Below are positions 34,970 to 43,638 of a DNA stretch of 64,000 nucleotides, piece after piece. Source of the DNA: Aquimarina sp. Aq78 (GTDB lineage Bacteria > Bacteroidota > Bacteroidia > Flavobacteriales > Flavobacteriaceae). A program made the translations under genes and the position numbers. The notes under the pieces were generated by a model. That model had not been told where the DNA came from, did not search any database, and saw nothing but the letters and a program-made list of their open reading frames with translations. The DNA lies in contig NZ_OMKA01000029.1 in the NCBI RefSeq assembly GCF_900299525.1, forward strand, positions 124,001 through 188,000, in the 5' to 3' direction. Position 1 is the stretch's first letter; each line of letters opens with the position of its first letter.

Positions 34970-36769
34970 TTAAACGATTTTATTTCGTTTACGTTCAACT
35001 TCTGTTAAGTAGATTTTACGCAATCTTAAAAAGTTAGGAGTAACTTCTACGTATTCGTCTTTTTGGATATATTCTAAAGCTTCTTCTAATGAAAACTTGA
35101 TCGCAGGTACAATCTTAGCTTTATCATCTGCTCCCGAAGAACGTACATTTGATAATTTCTTCGTTTTGGTGATATTAACAGTCATATCATCACCTCTAGA
35201 ATTTTCTCCAATCACCTGTCCTTCATAAATATCTTCTCCCGGATCTACAAAGAATTTTCCTCTATCCTGTAGTTTATCAATAGAATATGGTATTGCCGAA
35301 CCTTTTTCCATAGAAACTAATGAACCATTAATACGCCCAGGAATATCTCCTTTAAGTGGCTGATATTCTTTAAAGCGGTGCGCCATAATAGCTTCACCTG
35401 CAGTTGCTGTCAATAATTGATTACGCAAACCAATGATTCCTCTAGATGGTATCATAAATTCACATACCATACGATCTCCTTTGGCTTCCATACTAAGCAT
35501 TTCTCCTTTACGCATAGTTACCATTTCTACAGCTTTTCCTGATACATTTTCAGGTAAATCAATAGTTAATTCTTCGATTGGTTCACATTTAGTACCATCT
35601 ATTTCTTTAATGATTACTTGTGGTTGTCCAATCTGCAATTCATATCCTTCACGACGCATAGTTTCAATCAATACTGATAAATGCAGTACACCTCGTCCGA
35701 ATACCAAAAACTTATCTGCACTATCTGTATCATTAACTCTAAGCGCTAAATTTTTCTCTAGTTCTTTTGCTAATCTTTCTTTAATATGTCTAGATGTTAC
35801 AAATTTTCCGTCTTTTCCAAAGAAAGGAGAATCATTAATTGTAAACAACATACTCATGGTAGGTTCATCGATAGCAATAGTCTTTAATCCTTCAGGATTC
35901 TCTATATCTGCTACAGTATCTCCAATTTCAAAACCTTCAAGTCCTACCAGTGCACAAATATCGCCAGCTTCTACTTTTTCTACCTTCATTCTTCCAAGGC
36001 CTTCAAAAGTGTGAAGTTCTTTTATCTTAGATTTTTTTATCGTTCCATCTCGTTTTACCAAAGAAACCTGCATCCCTTCAGTCAAGGTTCCTCTTTGTAA
36101 ACGTCCAATAGCGATACGTCCTGTAAATGAGGAGAAATCTAATGATGTGATCAACATTTGAGGAGTTCCTTCTTCAATTTTCGGAGCAGGAATATGCTCA
36201 ATTACCATATCAAGCAGAGGTTCGATATTATCTGTTTCATTCTTCCAGTCTTCGCTCATCCAGTTATTCTTGGCAGAACCATATACTGTAGGGAAATCTA
36301 ATTGCCATTCTTCTGCACCAAGTTCAAACATCAAGTCAAATACTTTTTCATGAACCTCGTCTGGTGTACAGTTTTCTTTATCTACCTTATTAACCACAAC
36401 ACAAGGTTTTAACCCAAGGTCAATTGCTTTTTGTAGTACAAAACGAGTTTGTGGCATAGGCCCTTCAAAAGCATCTACCAAAAGTAATACTCCATCTGCC
36501 ATGTTCAATACACGCTCTACCTCTCCTCCAAAATCGGCGTGACCAGGAGTATCAATAATATTAATTTTGGTTTCTTTATAGATAACCGAAACGTTTTTTG
36601 AAGTAATGGTAATTCCTCTTTCGCGCTCCAGGTCATTATTGTCCAAAATTAAATCACCTGTGTTTTCATTTTCACGAAATAATTGACAATGGTACATAAT
36701 CTTATCTACCAACGTAGTCTTACCGTGATCTACGTGAGCAATTATCGCAATATTTTTTATAGCTGTCAT
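34970..36769 (-). CDS. typA: Ribosome-associated GTPase TypA/BipA
   Basis: Translational GTPase of 599 residues related to EF-G and LepA; it acts on 50S assembly and adaptation to stress or cold. G1 is AHVDHGKTTL near the N-terminus, G3 is DTPGHADFGGEV, and G4 is VVNKVDKE. Domain II (RIAIGRLQRGTL), the EF-G-like domain V and the TypA-specific C-terminus (RSSGADDKAKIVPAIKFSLE) are complete. A TACCTTTG box is at 36792-36799 on the minus strand, about 25 bp upstream of the start. Single gene with a strong terminator. Confidence 0.97.
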   Translation of the reverse strand: MTAIKNIAIIAHVDHGKTTLVDKIMYHCQLFRENENTGDLILDNNDLERERGITITSKNVSVIYKETKINIIDTPGHADFGGEVERVLNMADGVLLLVDAFEGPMPQTRFVLQKAIDLGLKPCVVVNKVDKENCTPDEVHEKVFDLMFELGAEEWQLDFPTVYGSAKNNWMSEDWKNETDNIEPLLDMVIEHIPAPKIEEGTPQMLITSLDFSSFTGRIAIGRLQRGTLTEGMQVSLVKRDGTIKKSKIKELHTFEGLGRMKVEKVEAGDICALVGLEGFEIGDTVADIENPEGLKTIAIDEPTMSMLFTINDSPFFGKDGKFVTSRHIKERLAKELEKNLALRVNDTDSADKFLVFGRGVLHLSVLIETMRREGYELQIGQPQVIIKEIDGTKCEPIEELTIDLPENVSGKAVEMVTMRKGEMLSMEAKGDRMVCEFMIPSRGIIGLRNQLLTATAGEAIMAHRFKEYQPLKGDIPGRINGSLVSMEKGSAIPYSIDKLQDRGKFFVDPGEDIYEGQVIGENSRGDDMTVNITKTKKLSNVRSSGADDKAKIVPAIKFSLEEALEYIQKDEYVEVTPNFLRLRKIYLTEVERKRNKIV

Positions 36770-37119
36770 AAACGCCTCATTTTTAAGGGTGCAAAGGTAC
36801 GAGATATTTTGACAGGTTGTATGCGAAAATTTAATTATTAGAAAAGCTCGGTAATTGATTTCATAAAACTGCTCTATGAAACTTCTTTTAATTCTATATT
36901 TTAAGCAGTTAGAAGTAAATTAAAGATGATGAATGTTGTATCATTCAACTCTAATAATAGGATAGTATAAATTAAAAAATAACGGCAAGTGGTTTTTGCT
37001 AAACATTTTTTTTGTGAATGATTTGTTTTTTAATCAGACTTCTTGCTGTTATCACTTTTGCTAATAATTCTTTCCTTCAAATCCTAAAAAACTTATCTTT
37101 GCCTTCTTAAAAAAAACAT
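36770..37119. promoter_or_regulatory. Divergent promoter region of typA and kdsA
   Basis: The spacer holds a TACCTTTG -7 box for typA (36792-36799, minus strand) and a TATCTTTG -7 box for kdsA (37094-37101, plus strand). No clear TTG box is found at standard distance for either. Nothing else is visible in the AT-rich middle. Confidence 0.55.
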
Positions 37120-37938
37120 ATGGATCTTTCTGAAATCAAAAACTTAAAAAATCTTGATGCAAATAACTTTTTTCTTCTGGCTGGCCCCTGTGCAATTGAA
37201 GGAGAAGAGATGGCATTACGTATTGCAGAAAAAGTAGTTACTATTACTTCTAAACTTAAAATTCCTTATGTTTTTAAAGGATCATTTAAAAAGGCTAACC
37301 GTAGCCGTATTGATAGCTTTACAGGGATAGGTAATGAGAAAGCATTAAAGATTTTACGTAAAGTTGGAGAAACTTTTGAAATTCCAACGGTTACTGATAT
37401 TCATGAAAATGAAGATGCAGTTCTTGCAGCCGAGTATGTAGACATTTTACAAATTCCGGCTTTTTTGGTACGCCAAACAGATCTTGTAGTGGCTGCTGCA
37501 AAAACAGGAAAAACAGTTAATCTAAAGAAAGGACAATTTATGAGTCCTGAAGCTATGCAACATGCAGTAAAAAAGGTGAAGGATAGTGGCAATAACAATG
37601 CAATGATCACAGATCGTGGAACTATGTTTGGTTATCAGGATATGATTGTTGATTTCAGAGGAATCCCAACGATGAAACAATATGGTACTACTGTACTTGA
37701 TGTAACACATTCATTACAACAACCTAATCAATCTAGTGGCGTAACCGGAGGAAGACCTGATATGATAGAAACTATTGCACGTGCAGGAATAGTGACTGGA
37801 GTAGATGGTTTATTTATGGAAACACACTTTGATCCTGCTAATGCCAAAAGTGATGGAGCCAATATGTTACATCTTGATCACCTAGAAAAGCTATTGAGCA
37901 ATTTGGTTGCCATTAGACAAACGGTTAATCAGTTATAA
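37120..37938 (+). CDS. kdsA: 3-deoxy-8-phosphooctulonate synthase
   Basis: Condenses phosphoenolpyruvate with arabinose 5-phosphate to make KDO 8-phosphate for lipopolysaccharide. Its 272 residues form the complete DAHP/KDO8P synthase barrel: FLLAGPCAIEGEE, FKGSFKKANRSRIDSF, PTVTDIHENEDA, VNLKKGQFMSPEAMQ and DVTHSLQQPN. The DAHP synthase type I group is similar, but FKGSFKKANRS and SSGVTGGRPDMIE favour KdsA. The 3' end overlaps the convergent DUF1801 gene by 14 nt. Confidence 0.93.
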   Translation: MDLSEIKNLKNLDANNFFLLAGPCAIEGEEMALRIAEKVVTITSKLKIPYVFKGSFKKANRSRIDSFTGIGNEKALKILRKVGETFEIPTVTDIHENEDAVLAAEYVDILQIPAFLVRQTDLVVAAAKTGKTVNLKKGQFMSPEAMQHAVKKVKDSGNNNAMITDRGTMFGYQDMIVDFRGIPTMKQYGTTVLDVTHSLQQPNQSSGVTGGRPDMIETIARAGIVTGVDGLFMETHFDPANAKSDGANMLHLDHLEKLLSNLVAIRQTVNQL

Positions 37939-38287
37939 ATTTTTCATTTCTAAAAACATAAGCCTCTTTAAGTACTTCGATAAGTACCTGATCATCGATA
38001 TCATCTATGCTTTGGTATCGAAGAGATTTTACATATTTTCTTTTATCAGACTCTAGCTTCTCCTGGTGTTTGGTAAAATACTGTGCGCTCCAAAATCCTA
38101 CATCTACATAACCTTTGGTTACATTAAGATAACAGATCGGACTTTTGTCCACGTAATAAAAAGGAACTCTCCATTTAAACAGCAACTCAACCTTTGGTAA
38201 TGTCGTTTCAATAATCACCTGTAGATGAAGTACTATAGATTTAAAAGGCTCTGGTTGTCTTAAAATATATTCTTCTGCTGGATTCAT
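37925..38287 (-). CDS. DUF1801 domain protein
   Basis: Small cytoplasmic protein of 120 residues of the DUF1801/YdhG-like fold (PEPFKSIVLHLQVIIETTLP; LLFKWRVPFYYVDKSPICY; GYVDVGFWSAQYF). Function is unknown; members are single-domain and sometimes grouped with frataxin-like folds. It is convergent with and overlaps kdsA by 14 nt, and lies downstream of the ankyrin gene (16-nt gap), so the two may be co-transcribed. Confidence 0.8.
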   Translation of the reverse strand: MNPAEEYILRQPEPFKSIVLHLQVIIETTLPKVELLFKWRVPFYYVDKSPICYLNVTKGYVDVGFWSAQYFTKHQEKLESDKRKYVKSLRYQSIDDIDDQVLIEVLKEAYVFRNEKFITD

Positions 38288-38303
38288 ACCATAAATATAC
38301 TTC

Positions 38304-38831
38304 TTAATTATTCATGGAGAGCAAAAGTATTACCTCTTGATTCTCTTGAATACGGGCATGATCTAATGCCGTATTTCCTCTAACATCTCTGGTGTCTATA
38401 TCTGCATTATTTTTCACTAACTCTTTTACAATTTCTGCATGACCAAATGTAGCTGCATAAATAAGAGCAGTTGCATCATTATAATTTTTCAGATTAACAT
38501 TTGCCTTATATTCAATAAGTAATTGCACCATATTTTCATACCCTTTAAAGCACGCACCCATCAGTGCTGTATTCCCTGCACTATCTTGTATATCAGGATC
38601 AGCTCCTTGATTTAACAAAAAATGAGCTGTATCTATTTGTCCATAGTAAATAGCCAATATAAGAGGACTATACCCATTATGGTTGACAATATTAATTCCC
38701 GACTTATTTGTTTCTAATATTTCAGCAATTGCATTTACATTTCCCTCTCTACTATATTCAAATATTTGTTCTTGTCCATATACCTCTATTCCTAATATTA
38801 TGAAATAATATATCGTTATTTTTTTTATCAT
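38304..38831 (-). CDS. Exported ankyrin-repeat protein
   Basis: Protein of 175 residues with a signal peptide (IYYFIILGIEVYGQ) and four ankyrin repeats: GYSPLILAIYYGQIDTAHFL, GNTALMGACFKGYENMVQLL, DATALIYAATFGHAEIVKEL and GNTALDHARIQENQEVILLL. A periplasmic ankyrin protein next to a catalase is known from other Gram-negatives (ankB/katB of Pseudomonas, where it supports catalase function). Here the catalase gene lies 214 bp upstream in the same direction, so the same partnership is plausible. Confidence 0.85.
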   Translation of the reverse strand: MIKKITIYYFIILGIEVYGQEQIFEYSREGNVNAIAEILETNKSGINIVNHNGYSPLILAIYYGQIDTAHFLLNQGADPDIQDSAGNTALMGACFKGYENMVQLLIEYKANVNLKNYNDATALIYAATFGHAEIVKELVKNNADIDTRDVRGNTALDHARIQENQEVILLLSMNN

Positions 38832-38872
38832 TGTTTATCATTTAAAAACGCTTTTAATCCTAAAATCAATAA

Positions 38873-38957
38873 TATTATAATAAGCCCGAAACGTTCTTGA
38901 ATAATGTGGTGTTTGTCATTATTTAGTGCCATTTTTCGTTTCGGGCTTATTATAATA
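38873..38957. repeat. 85-bp element with perfect 21-bp terminal inverted repeats
   Basis: TATTATAATAAGCCCGAAAC plus G at 38873-38893 is repeated exactly inverted at 38937-38957, separated by 43 nt. It lies between the catalase gene and the ankyrin gene. The size and perfect ends fit a MITE-like element or a large stable RNA hairpin in the catalase-ankyrin transcript. No transposase or obvious target duplication was found nearby. Confidence 0.7.
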
Positions 38958-39044
38958 CTAGAAAAACATAAATACAATTCCTTAACCTTACTAATCATCT
39001 TTAACATAATCAAAAAGTACTAAAGAATTCATTTTTTAGATTAA

Positions 39045-40568
39045 TTACTTTCCAAATTGCATAAAATCTTTTTGACTAAACCCAAGAGCTTTAGCTATTC
39101 GCATACCAAAACCTCTATCCGACCTATAGAAATAGGCAATCATTTTTTTTTGAATATGAATATCTTTTACCTGCCCTAAATCTCCTTTAAGATTCCTAAT
39201 TAGATTCGTTTTATCTTTTTCAGATAAACTCCTGTAAAAACTACCTGGTTGGGCAAAATCATTGGTTTTGGAAATCTTTTTTTGTGTGATTTTTATATTA
39301 TTTAGCTTAGTTTCGGATAATTTATAGCTAGAATTTTCCTTTAACGCAACTTTTGTACTAGGCTGGTAATTGATATCTGCATTTGGAAATTTGGAATTAG
39401 AAGCACTAGAATAACTATCAGAATTATAATTTACCACCTCTTTTTTAGGTTGGTTTACTTTAATTTGTTGATTATTAGCCCCCAATCTATGACGTTGGGT
39501 ATCAAAATAGGAAAACAACCGCCCTTGCAAAAGTTTATCCTCTGAAGGCTCTATACCCGGGATGAGATTTCCTGGTGACATCGCAATGGATTCTACTTCT
39601 TGAAAATAATTAACAGGATTTTTATTTAATGTCATCGTTCCTATTTTTATTTTCTCAATCTTATCTGCCGGCCAATCTTTTGTAGCATCTAAAGGCCAGA
39701 AATCAAAACTATCTATATCTTTTGGTTTTATTAATTGAACATACAAATCCCATTGAGGGTAATTTTTATTATCAATATCCATTCGAAGACTAACTGTCGC
39801 ATGTTGCCAATCCATGGATTGTTGTTTTGCTGCTTGTTCTAAATCCAAATTATGTTCTCCTTGTTTACTAATCCAAGAATATTTGACATAAGTAACTTCT
39901 CCATTTTCATTTACCCATTTAAACCCATGAACACTACTTCCGTTCATATACTGATATCCTTTAGGGATACCCAAATCCGTATATAGTCTGGTAATCATAT
40001 GAGTGGCTTCGGGTACATTAGAAAAAAAATCAAAAAAACGATTGGGATCCTGTTTGTTTGTAACCGGTGAAGGTTTTAATGAATGTACCATATCAGGAAA
40101 TTTTATTGCATCTCTGATAAAAAATATCGGAAGGTTATTTCCGACAATATCATAATTCCCTTGTTGCGTATAGAATTTTACCGCAAAACCTCTAGGATCT
40201 CTTGCAGTTTCTGGAGAACCTTTACCGTGTATAACAGTAGAAAAACGTACAGCTAGGTCGGTACGTTTATTATTCCCATTAAACAAAACTGCTTTTGTAT
40301 AAGACGACATGTCCTTAGTACTTTCAAAATATCCAAATGCTCCTGCTCCTCTTGCATGAACAACACGTTCTGGAATTCGCTCCCTATCAAATGCCGCTAA
40401 TTTCTCGATTAGATGTATGTCCTCTAACAATACAGGACCATACTCTCCTACTGTCTTTGAATTTTGGTTGTCCCCGATTGGAGCACCCCCATTAGTTGTC
40501 ATAATTTGTTGCCCATAAAGAGTTGGCCACATACCAATGACAATTGCAATTAATACAATCTTTTTCAT
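39045..40568 (-). CDS. Exported monofunctional haem catalase
   Basis: Dismutates H2O2 in the periplasm. A signal peptide (IVLIAIVIGMWPTLYGQ) precedes a catalase core: PERVVHARGAGAFGYFE has the active-site His, FSTVIHGKGSPETARDPRG and NNLPIFFIRDAIKFPD follow, and the proximal haem Tyr is in RLFSYFDTQRHRLG. The 507 residues fit a small-subunit (clade 3-like) catalase with an insertion rich in Asn/Ser near residues 380-420. It is divergent from oxyR; a TACTTTG box near 40599-40605 is a probable -7 element. Likely OxyR-regulated. Confidence 0.93.
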   Translation of the reverse strand: MKKIVLIAIVIGMWPTLYGQQIMTTNGGAPIGDNQNSKTVGEYGPVLLEDIHLIEKLAAFDRERIPERVVHARGAGAFGYFESTKDMSSYTKAVLFNGNNKRTDLAVRFSTVIHGKGSPETARDPRGFAVKFYTQQGNYDIVGNNLPIFFIRDAIKFPDMVHSLKPSPVTNKQDPNRFFDFFSNVPEATHMITRLYTDLGIPKGYQYMNGSSVHGFKWVNENGEVTYVKYSWISKQGEHNLDLEQAAKQQSMDWQHATVSLRMDIDNKNYPQWDLYVQLIKPKDIDSFDFWPLDATKDWPADKIEKIKIGTMTLNKNPVNYFQEVESIAMSPGNLIPGIEPSEDKLLQGRLFSYFDTQRHRLGANNQQIKVNQPKKEVVNYNSDSYSSASNSKFPNADINYQPSTKVALKENSSYKLSETKLNNIKITQKKISKTNDFAQPGSFYRSLSEKDKTNLIRNLKGDLGQVKDIHIQKKMIAYFYRSDRGFGMRIAKALGFSQKDFMQFGK

Positions 40569-40679
40569 GTGTGAAATTTATTTAAGTTAATAACAAATAC
40601 AAAGTACGCCGGTTACTCATCATTAATCAAATTAATAATATAAATGACTATATTTATATTATTAATAATCAAATCTTCT

Positions 40680-41609
40680 ATGACACTTCAACAATTAAAA
40701 TATATAGTTGCATTAGATCTTAAAAGACATTACACTAAAGCGGCAGAATTGTGCTTTGTAACTCAGCCTACGTTAACAATTCAGGTAAAAAAATTAGAAG
40801 ATGAGATTGGCACGGTTATATTTGATCGTAATACAACTCCTCTTACTCCAACTCCTATTGGAGAAATTTTAATTGCCAAAGCAAAAAGTACACTCCGAGA
40901 AGCCAATGAATTTCAAGAACTTGCGTATGACAATACATCTAGTATTTCGGGACAGTATACACTTGGTATTATACCAACAATCGCCCCCAATTTGCTTCCT
41001 TTATTCTTAGAGAGTTTCTTAAAAAGCAATCCGAAAATCAAATTGGTAATAAAAGAAATGCAAACCGATTTTATTATTGATGCTTTACATAACGGCACCT
41101 TAGATATTGGGATTGTTTCAACCCCTTTAGAGGATAAGACGATACGTGAAATAAATTTATATCAGGAACCATTTCTGGTGTATTGTAATGATAAAAATAC
41201 TTTTGGCACATCAGAAATTGTAAAACAAGATGACCTTACTCCTGATGATCTTCTTATTTTAGAGGAGGGGCATTGTTTTAGAAATCAGGTTCTTAATATA
41301 TGTCAAGACAATGATAAAAATAAAAACAAAGCTTTTTTATTTGAAAGCGGTTCGATACAAACAATAAAAAACCTAGTCAAAGCAGGTTTAGGATATACCT
41401 TGGTTCCTCAATTATCAGTAGTAGAAGACTTAGAGAATAATCATATAAAATACTTTGAAAACCCAAAACCTACTAGGGAAATAAGTATAGTGGTAAACAA
41501 AAATTTCGCCAAAGAAAAGCTAATCGAGAACTTACTTTTTGAAATAAAAAAAAATATCCCAAAACAAGTTAAAGAGATAGATAATTATATTAAAGTCAGG
41601 TGGAAATAA
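40680..41609 (+). CDS. oxyR: LysR-type peroxide regulator OxyR
   Basis: H2O2-sensing transcription factor of 309 residues. The start is set at the Met of MTLQQLKYIVALD; an in-frame upstream Met at 40644 would add 12 residues in the promoter region. An N-terminal winged helix-turn-helix (HYTKAAELCFVTQPTLTIQV) is followed by a LysR substrate domain. The redox cysteine pair is in GHCFRNQVLNIC with nine-residue spacing, identical to Cys199/Cys208 of E. coli OxyR, so disulfide sensing should be intact. Divergent from the catalase gene, its expected target. Confidence 0.93.
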   Translation: MTLQQLKYIVALDLKRHYTKAAELCFVTQPTLTIQVKKLEDEIGTVIFDRNTTPLTPTPIGEILIAKAKSTLREANEFQELAYDNTSSISGQYTLGIIPTIAPNLLPLFLESFLKSNPKIKLVIKEMQTDFIIDALHNGTLDIGIVSTPLEDKTIREINLYQEPFLVYCNDKNTFGTSEIVKQDDLTPDDLLILEEGHCFRNQVLNICQDNDKNKNKAFLFESGSIQTIKNLVKAGLGYTLVPQLSVVEDLENNHIKYFENPKPTREISIVVNKNFAKEKLIENLLFEIKKNIPKQVKEIDNYIKVRWK

Positions 41610-41730
41610 AAGATATAAAACTGTTTTCAACCAATGAATTAATATCATGTATACTATTAATAGGTTTTATTAAATATAATTTTAAAGAGCAACCTATTAA
41701 TCAAAAATATAACACCCAGTAAAATTAAAT

Positions 41731-41773
41731 TTGCACAATTCAATATTTTAATTTTACTTTGTATTTCAAAGTA
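41731..41773 (+). promoter_or_regulatory. Promoter with 19-bp palindromic operator, site 1
   Basis: TTG at 41731-41733, then 21 nt, then TACTTTG at 41755. The -7 box is the left arm of the palindrome TACTTTG-tattt-CAAAGTA (41755-41773), so a bound repressor would block the promoter. It lies 10 bp upstream of the membrane protein at 41783. The same palindrome recurs at 42826-42844, and a winged-helix regulator gene lies between the two sites. Confidence 0.7.
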
Positions 41774-41782
41774 CTTTTTAAT

Positions 41783-42403
41783 ATGAGCACAGAAGAATAC
41801 TTAAAAGACATCACCGAGATCAAGGATATGATGAACAAATCATCTCGTTTTTTCTCGCTTAGTGGTTTATCAGGAATAATGGCTGGTATCTACGCACTAA
41901 TTGGTGCAGCTATTGCGTATTACCTAGTTAGTATTAGCGGAAGAAATTATCTTATTCTTGATGGTGAAATTTTCAATTACATCCTGCTAGACCTGATTGC
42001 AGTTGCACTTCTAAGTATTATTACAGCCATCATCCTGAGTATCACAAAAGCTAAAAAAAATAATGAAACCTTATGGAATAGTGCTTCAAAAAGATTGCTT
42101 ACTGCTTTTTTAATCCCTTTAATCACTGGAGGCATATACATTATTATAAAAATATCCAGTCACCACTATGGTCTTACTGGTTCGTTAATGCTTATTTTTT
42201 ATGGTCTTGCTCTGGTAAATGCCTCAAAATATACCATTGGTAACGTAAAATATTTGGGATATATAGAAATTGTATTAGGTTTGGTCTGTGCGCTCTACCC
42301 AGGATATGGTTTTTGGTTTTGGGTGCTTGGATTTGGTGTAATGCACATTATATATGGAAGCTTGATATACTTTAATGAGAATTCAAATTCGAAATCTGCA
42401 TAG
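41783..42403 (+). CDS. Six-helix integral membrane protein, function unknown
   Basis: Inner-membrane protein of 206 residues with about six hydrophobic helices (GIMAGIYALIGAAIAYYLV; LLDLIAVALLSIITAIIL; and so on) and a short cytosolic N-terminus STEEYLKDITEIKDMM. The start is the ATG at 41783: a frame extending to a TTG at 41759 would run through the operator palindrome. It is followed by the winged-helix regulator (110 bp). The arrangement of membrane protein, small regulator and later creD is familiar in Bacteroidota. Function is unknown. Confidence 0.75.
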   Translation: MSTEEYLKDITEIKDMMNKSSRFFSLSGLSGIMAGIYALIGAAIAYYLVSISGRNYLILDGEIFNYILLDLIAVALLSIITAIILSITKAKKNNETLWNSASKRLLTAFLIPLITGGIYIIIKISSHHYGLTGSLMLIFYGLALVNASKYTIGNVKYLGYIEIVLGLVCALYPGYGFWFWVLGFGVMHIIYGSLIYFNENSNSKSA

Positions 42404-42512
42404 ACAAAATATTAAATCTGATACGATACATTAGTTTTGATCTATACCTGAGTATTATCAAATAAGCCTGAATATAAAATTTGAAAAGTCTCTTCCCTTA
42501 TGGGAATAAAGA

Positions 42513-42806
42513 ATGAAAAATATAATTAACAATATAAACAAAGCTTTTGATCATCGAATTCGATTAGGAATTATGTCGATTTTGATTGTAAACGAATATG
42601 CTGATTTTAAAATGCTAAAAGAGCTTCTGGGAGCTACCGATGGTAATCTGGCAAGTCACACCAAAGCTTTAGAAAAAGACGAATATATTATGGTCGAGAA
42701 ATCATTTATAGGCAGAAAGCCTAATACAAGGTACAGTGTTACCAAAAAAGGTCGAGAAGCCTTTAAAAAACATGTAGAAGCTATTGAAAAATTACTAAAA
42801 CAATAA
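42513..42806 (+). CDS. Small winged-helix transcriptional regulator
   Basis: DNA-binding protein of 97 residues, essentially one winged helix-turn-helix (DHRIRLGIMSILIVNEYADF; LKELLGATDGNLASHTKALE; wing KPNTRYSVTKKGREAFKKH). It belongs to the ArsR/MarR-like group of single-domain regulators found before creD-type genes in Bacteroidota. It is flanked on both sides by the identical-arm palindrome TACTTTG-N5-CAAAGTA, the most likely operator. No Cys or metal-binding motif is visible, so the signal is unknown. Confidence 0.85.
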   Translation: MKNIINNINKAFDHRIRLGIMSILIVNEYADFKMLKELLGATDGNLASHTKALEKDEYIMVEKSFIGRKPNTRYSVTKKGREAFKKHVEAIEKLLKQ

Positions 42807-42825
42807 CTATATTTTTTTATCATTT

Positions 42826-42844
42826 TACTTTGAATTTCAAAGTA
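42826..42844 (+). promoter_or_regulatory. 19-bp palindromic operator, site 2
   Basis: TACTTTG-aattt-CAAAGTA matches site 1 (41755-41773) in 18 of 19 positions, and flanking bases agree as well (ATTTTAC... GTACTTTTAA). It starts 33 bp before the ATG of the Coq4-like gene, where it would overlap the -7 region. A standard -33 TTG is not obvious. Confidence 0.65.
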
Positions 42845-42858
42845 CTTTTAACACCACA

Positions 42859-43320
42859 ATGAGAGCATATATATTAGAGACAATTTATGAATTAAGTAAA
42901 AAACCGTATCAGAAATGGTTTAAAAAACAACCATCCTGGGATATTTCGGCAAGAACACTTATTACGTATCCCAAAGGAAGCCTTGGGTTTCATTTAGGTT
43001 GCTTTTTGCTACAACATGACTTTAGTCCACAACCAAAATTAGAAAACCACGATGTGTTTCATGTCTTAACCAGTACAGGTATCTCTGTTCCAGAAGAAGT
43101 AGCCATGCAATACTATCTTTTAGGCAATGGTAAACGCAGCATATATCTAATCTCTGTCATTTTTATAGGAACCCTACTCTACCCGGATAAAATCAAACTT
43201 TTTAAAAAAGCATATCGAAAAGGCAAAGCTGCTTATTCTTTTCACCAATTGGATTACAAAAAACTTTTACATCAACCTGTACAAACCTTAAAAACCACAT
43301 TTTTAATCTCATCATTATGA
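42859..43320 (+). CDS. Coq4-like protein
   Basis: Protein of 153 residues resembling the COQ4 family (ubiquinone biosynthesis scaffold/hydrolase in eukaryotes and proteobacteria). The diagnostic metal site is visible as HDVFHVLTSTGISVPEE (HDxxH plus downstream Glu), preceded by TYPKGSLGFHLGCFL. Flavobacteria use menaquinone, so a role in ubiquinone is unlikely; a lipid or quinone-related role is only inferred. The stop overlaps the next start by 4 nt. It is the first gene behind operator site 2. Confidence 0.7.
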   Translation: MRAYILETIYELSKKPYQKWFKKQPSWDISARTLITYPKGSLGFHLGCFLLQHDFSPQPKLENHDVFHVLTSTGISVPEEVAMQYYLLGNGKRSIYLISVIFIGTLLYPDKIKLFKKAYRKGKAAYSFHQLDYKKLLHQPVQTLKTTFLISSL

Positions 43321-43628
43321 AAATCATACAACCTATTAACAAGAATGCTCTTACCGTAGCGACCATAAGCTTTCTTTTGGGAACTTTACTATTACTGTTT
43401 TTTCTAATTTCTCAATCTAGCATAGTTTTAGACATAGGTCTTTTCTACGTCATCATAGCATCGGTTCTTAATGTAATCGTCTTTGTAGGACTCATTACTA
43501 ATGCAATTATCAACTACCAATACTACAAAGAGAATCTAACGACAATCATATTGGTTATTCTTAACATCCCAATTACTATTGGATATATCATCATTGTCGC
43601 CAACAACCCTTTCCCAACATATTTTTAA
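43317..43628 (+). CDS. Small membrane protein, tandem paralogue 1
   Basis: Protein of 103 residues with about three hydrophobic helices. The N-terminus IIQPINKNALTVATISFLLG and the motif KENLTTIILVILNIPITIGY are repeated in the next gene (IEHPINKIAITLALVSFLIG; KENLITILLFLLNIPITLLY), so the pair arose by tandem duplication. Function unknown. Translationally coupled to the Coq4-like gene by a 4-nt overlap. Confidence 0.65.
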   Translation: MKIIQPINKNALTVATISFLLGTLLLLFFLISQSSIVLDIGLFYVIIASVLNVIVFVGLITNAIINYQYYKENLTTIILVILNIPITIGYIIIVANNPFPTYF

Positions 43629-43638
43629 TCTCATCATT

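Noticed and set aside
38828..39013. A 61-residue minus-strand frame just upstream of the ankyrin gene
   Set aside because: Most of it is a translation of the inverted-repeat element 38873-38957, with the two repeat arms read as unrelated residues. No leader or domain. A 4-nt overlap with the ankyrin start is its only support.
41656..41701. ATTAATAGGTT...AACCTATTAAT inverted repeat after oxyR
   Set aside because: 11-bp arms but a 24-nt AT-rich loop and no T-run; could be a weak oxyR terminator, not strong enough to annotate.
41759..41782. TTG start for the membrane protein at 41783
   Set aside because: Those codons are the palindromic operator and -7 box; the ATG at 41783 gives a normal N-terminus.
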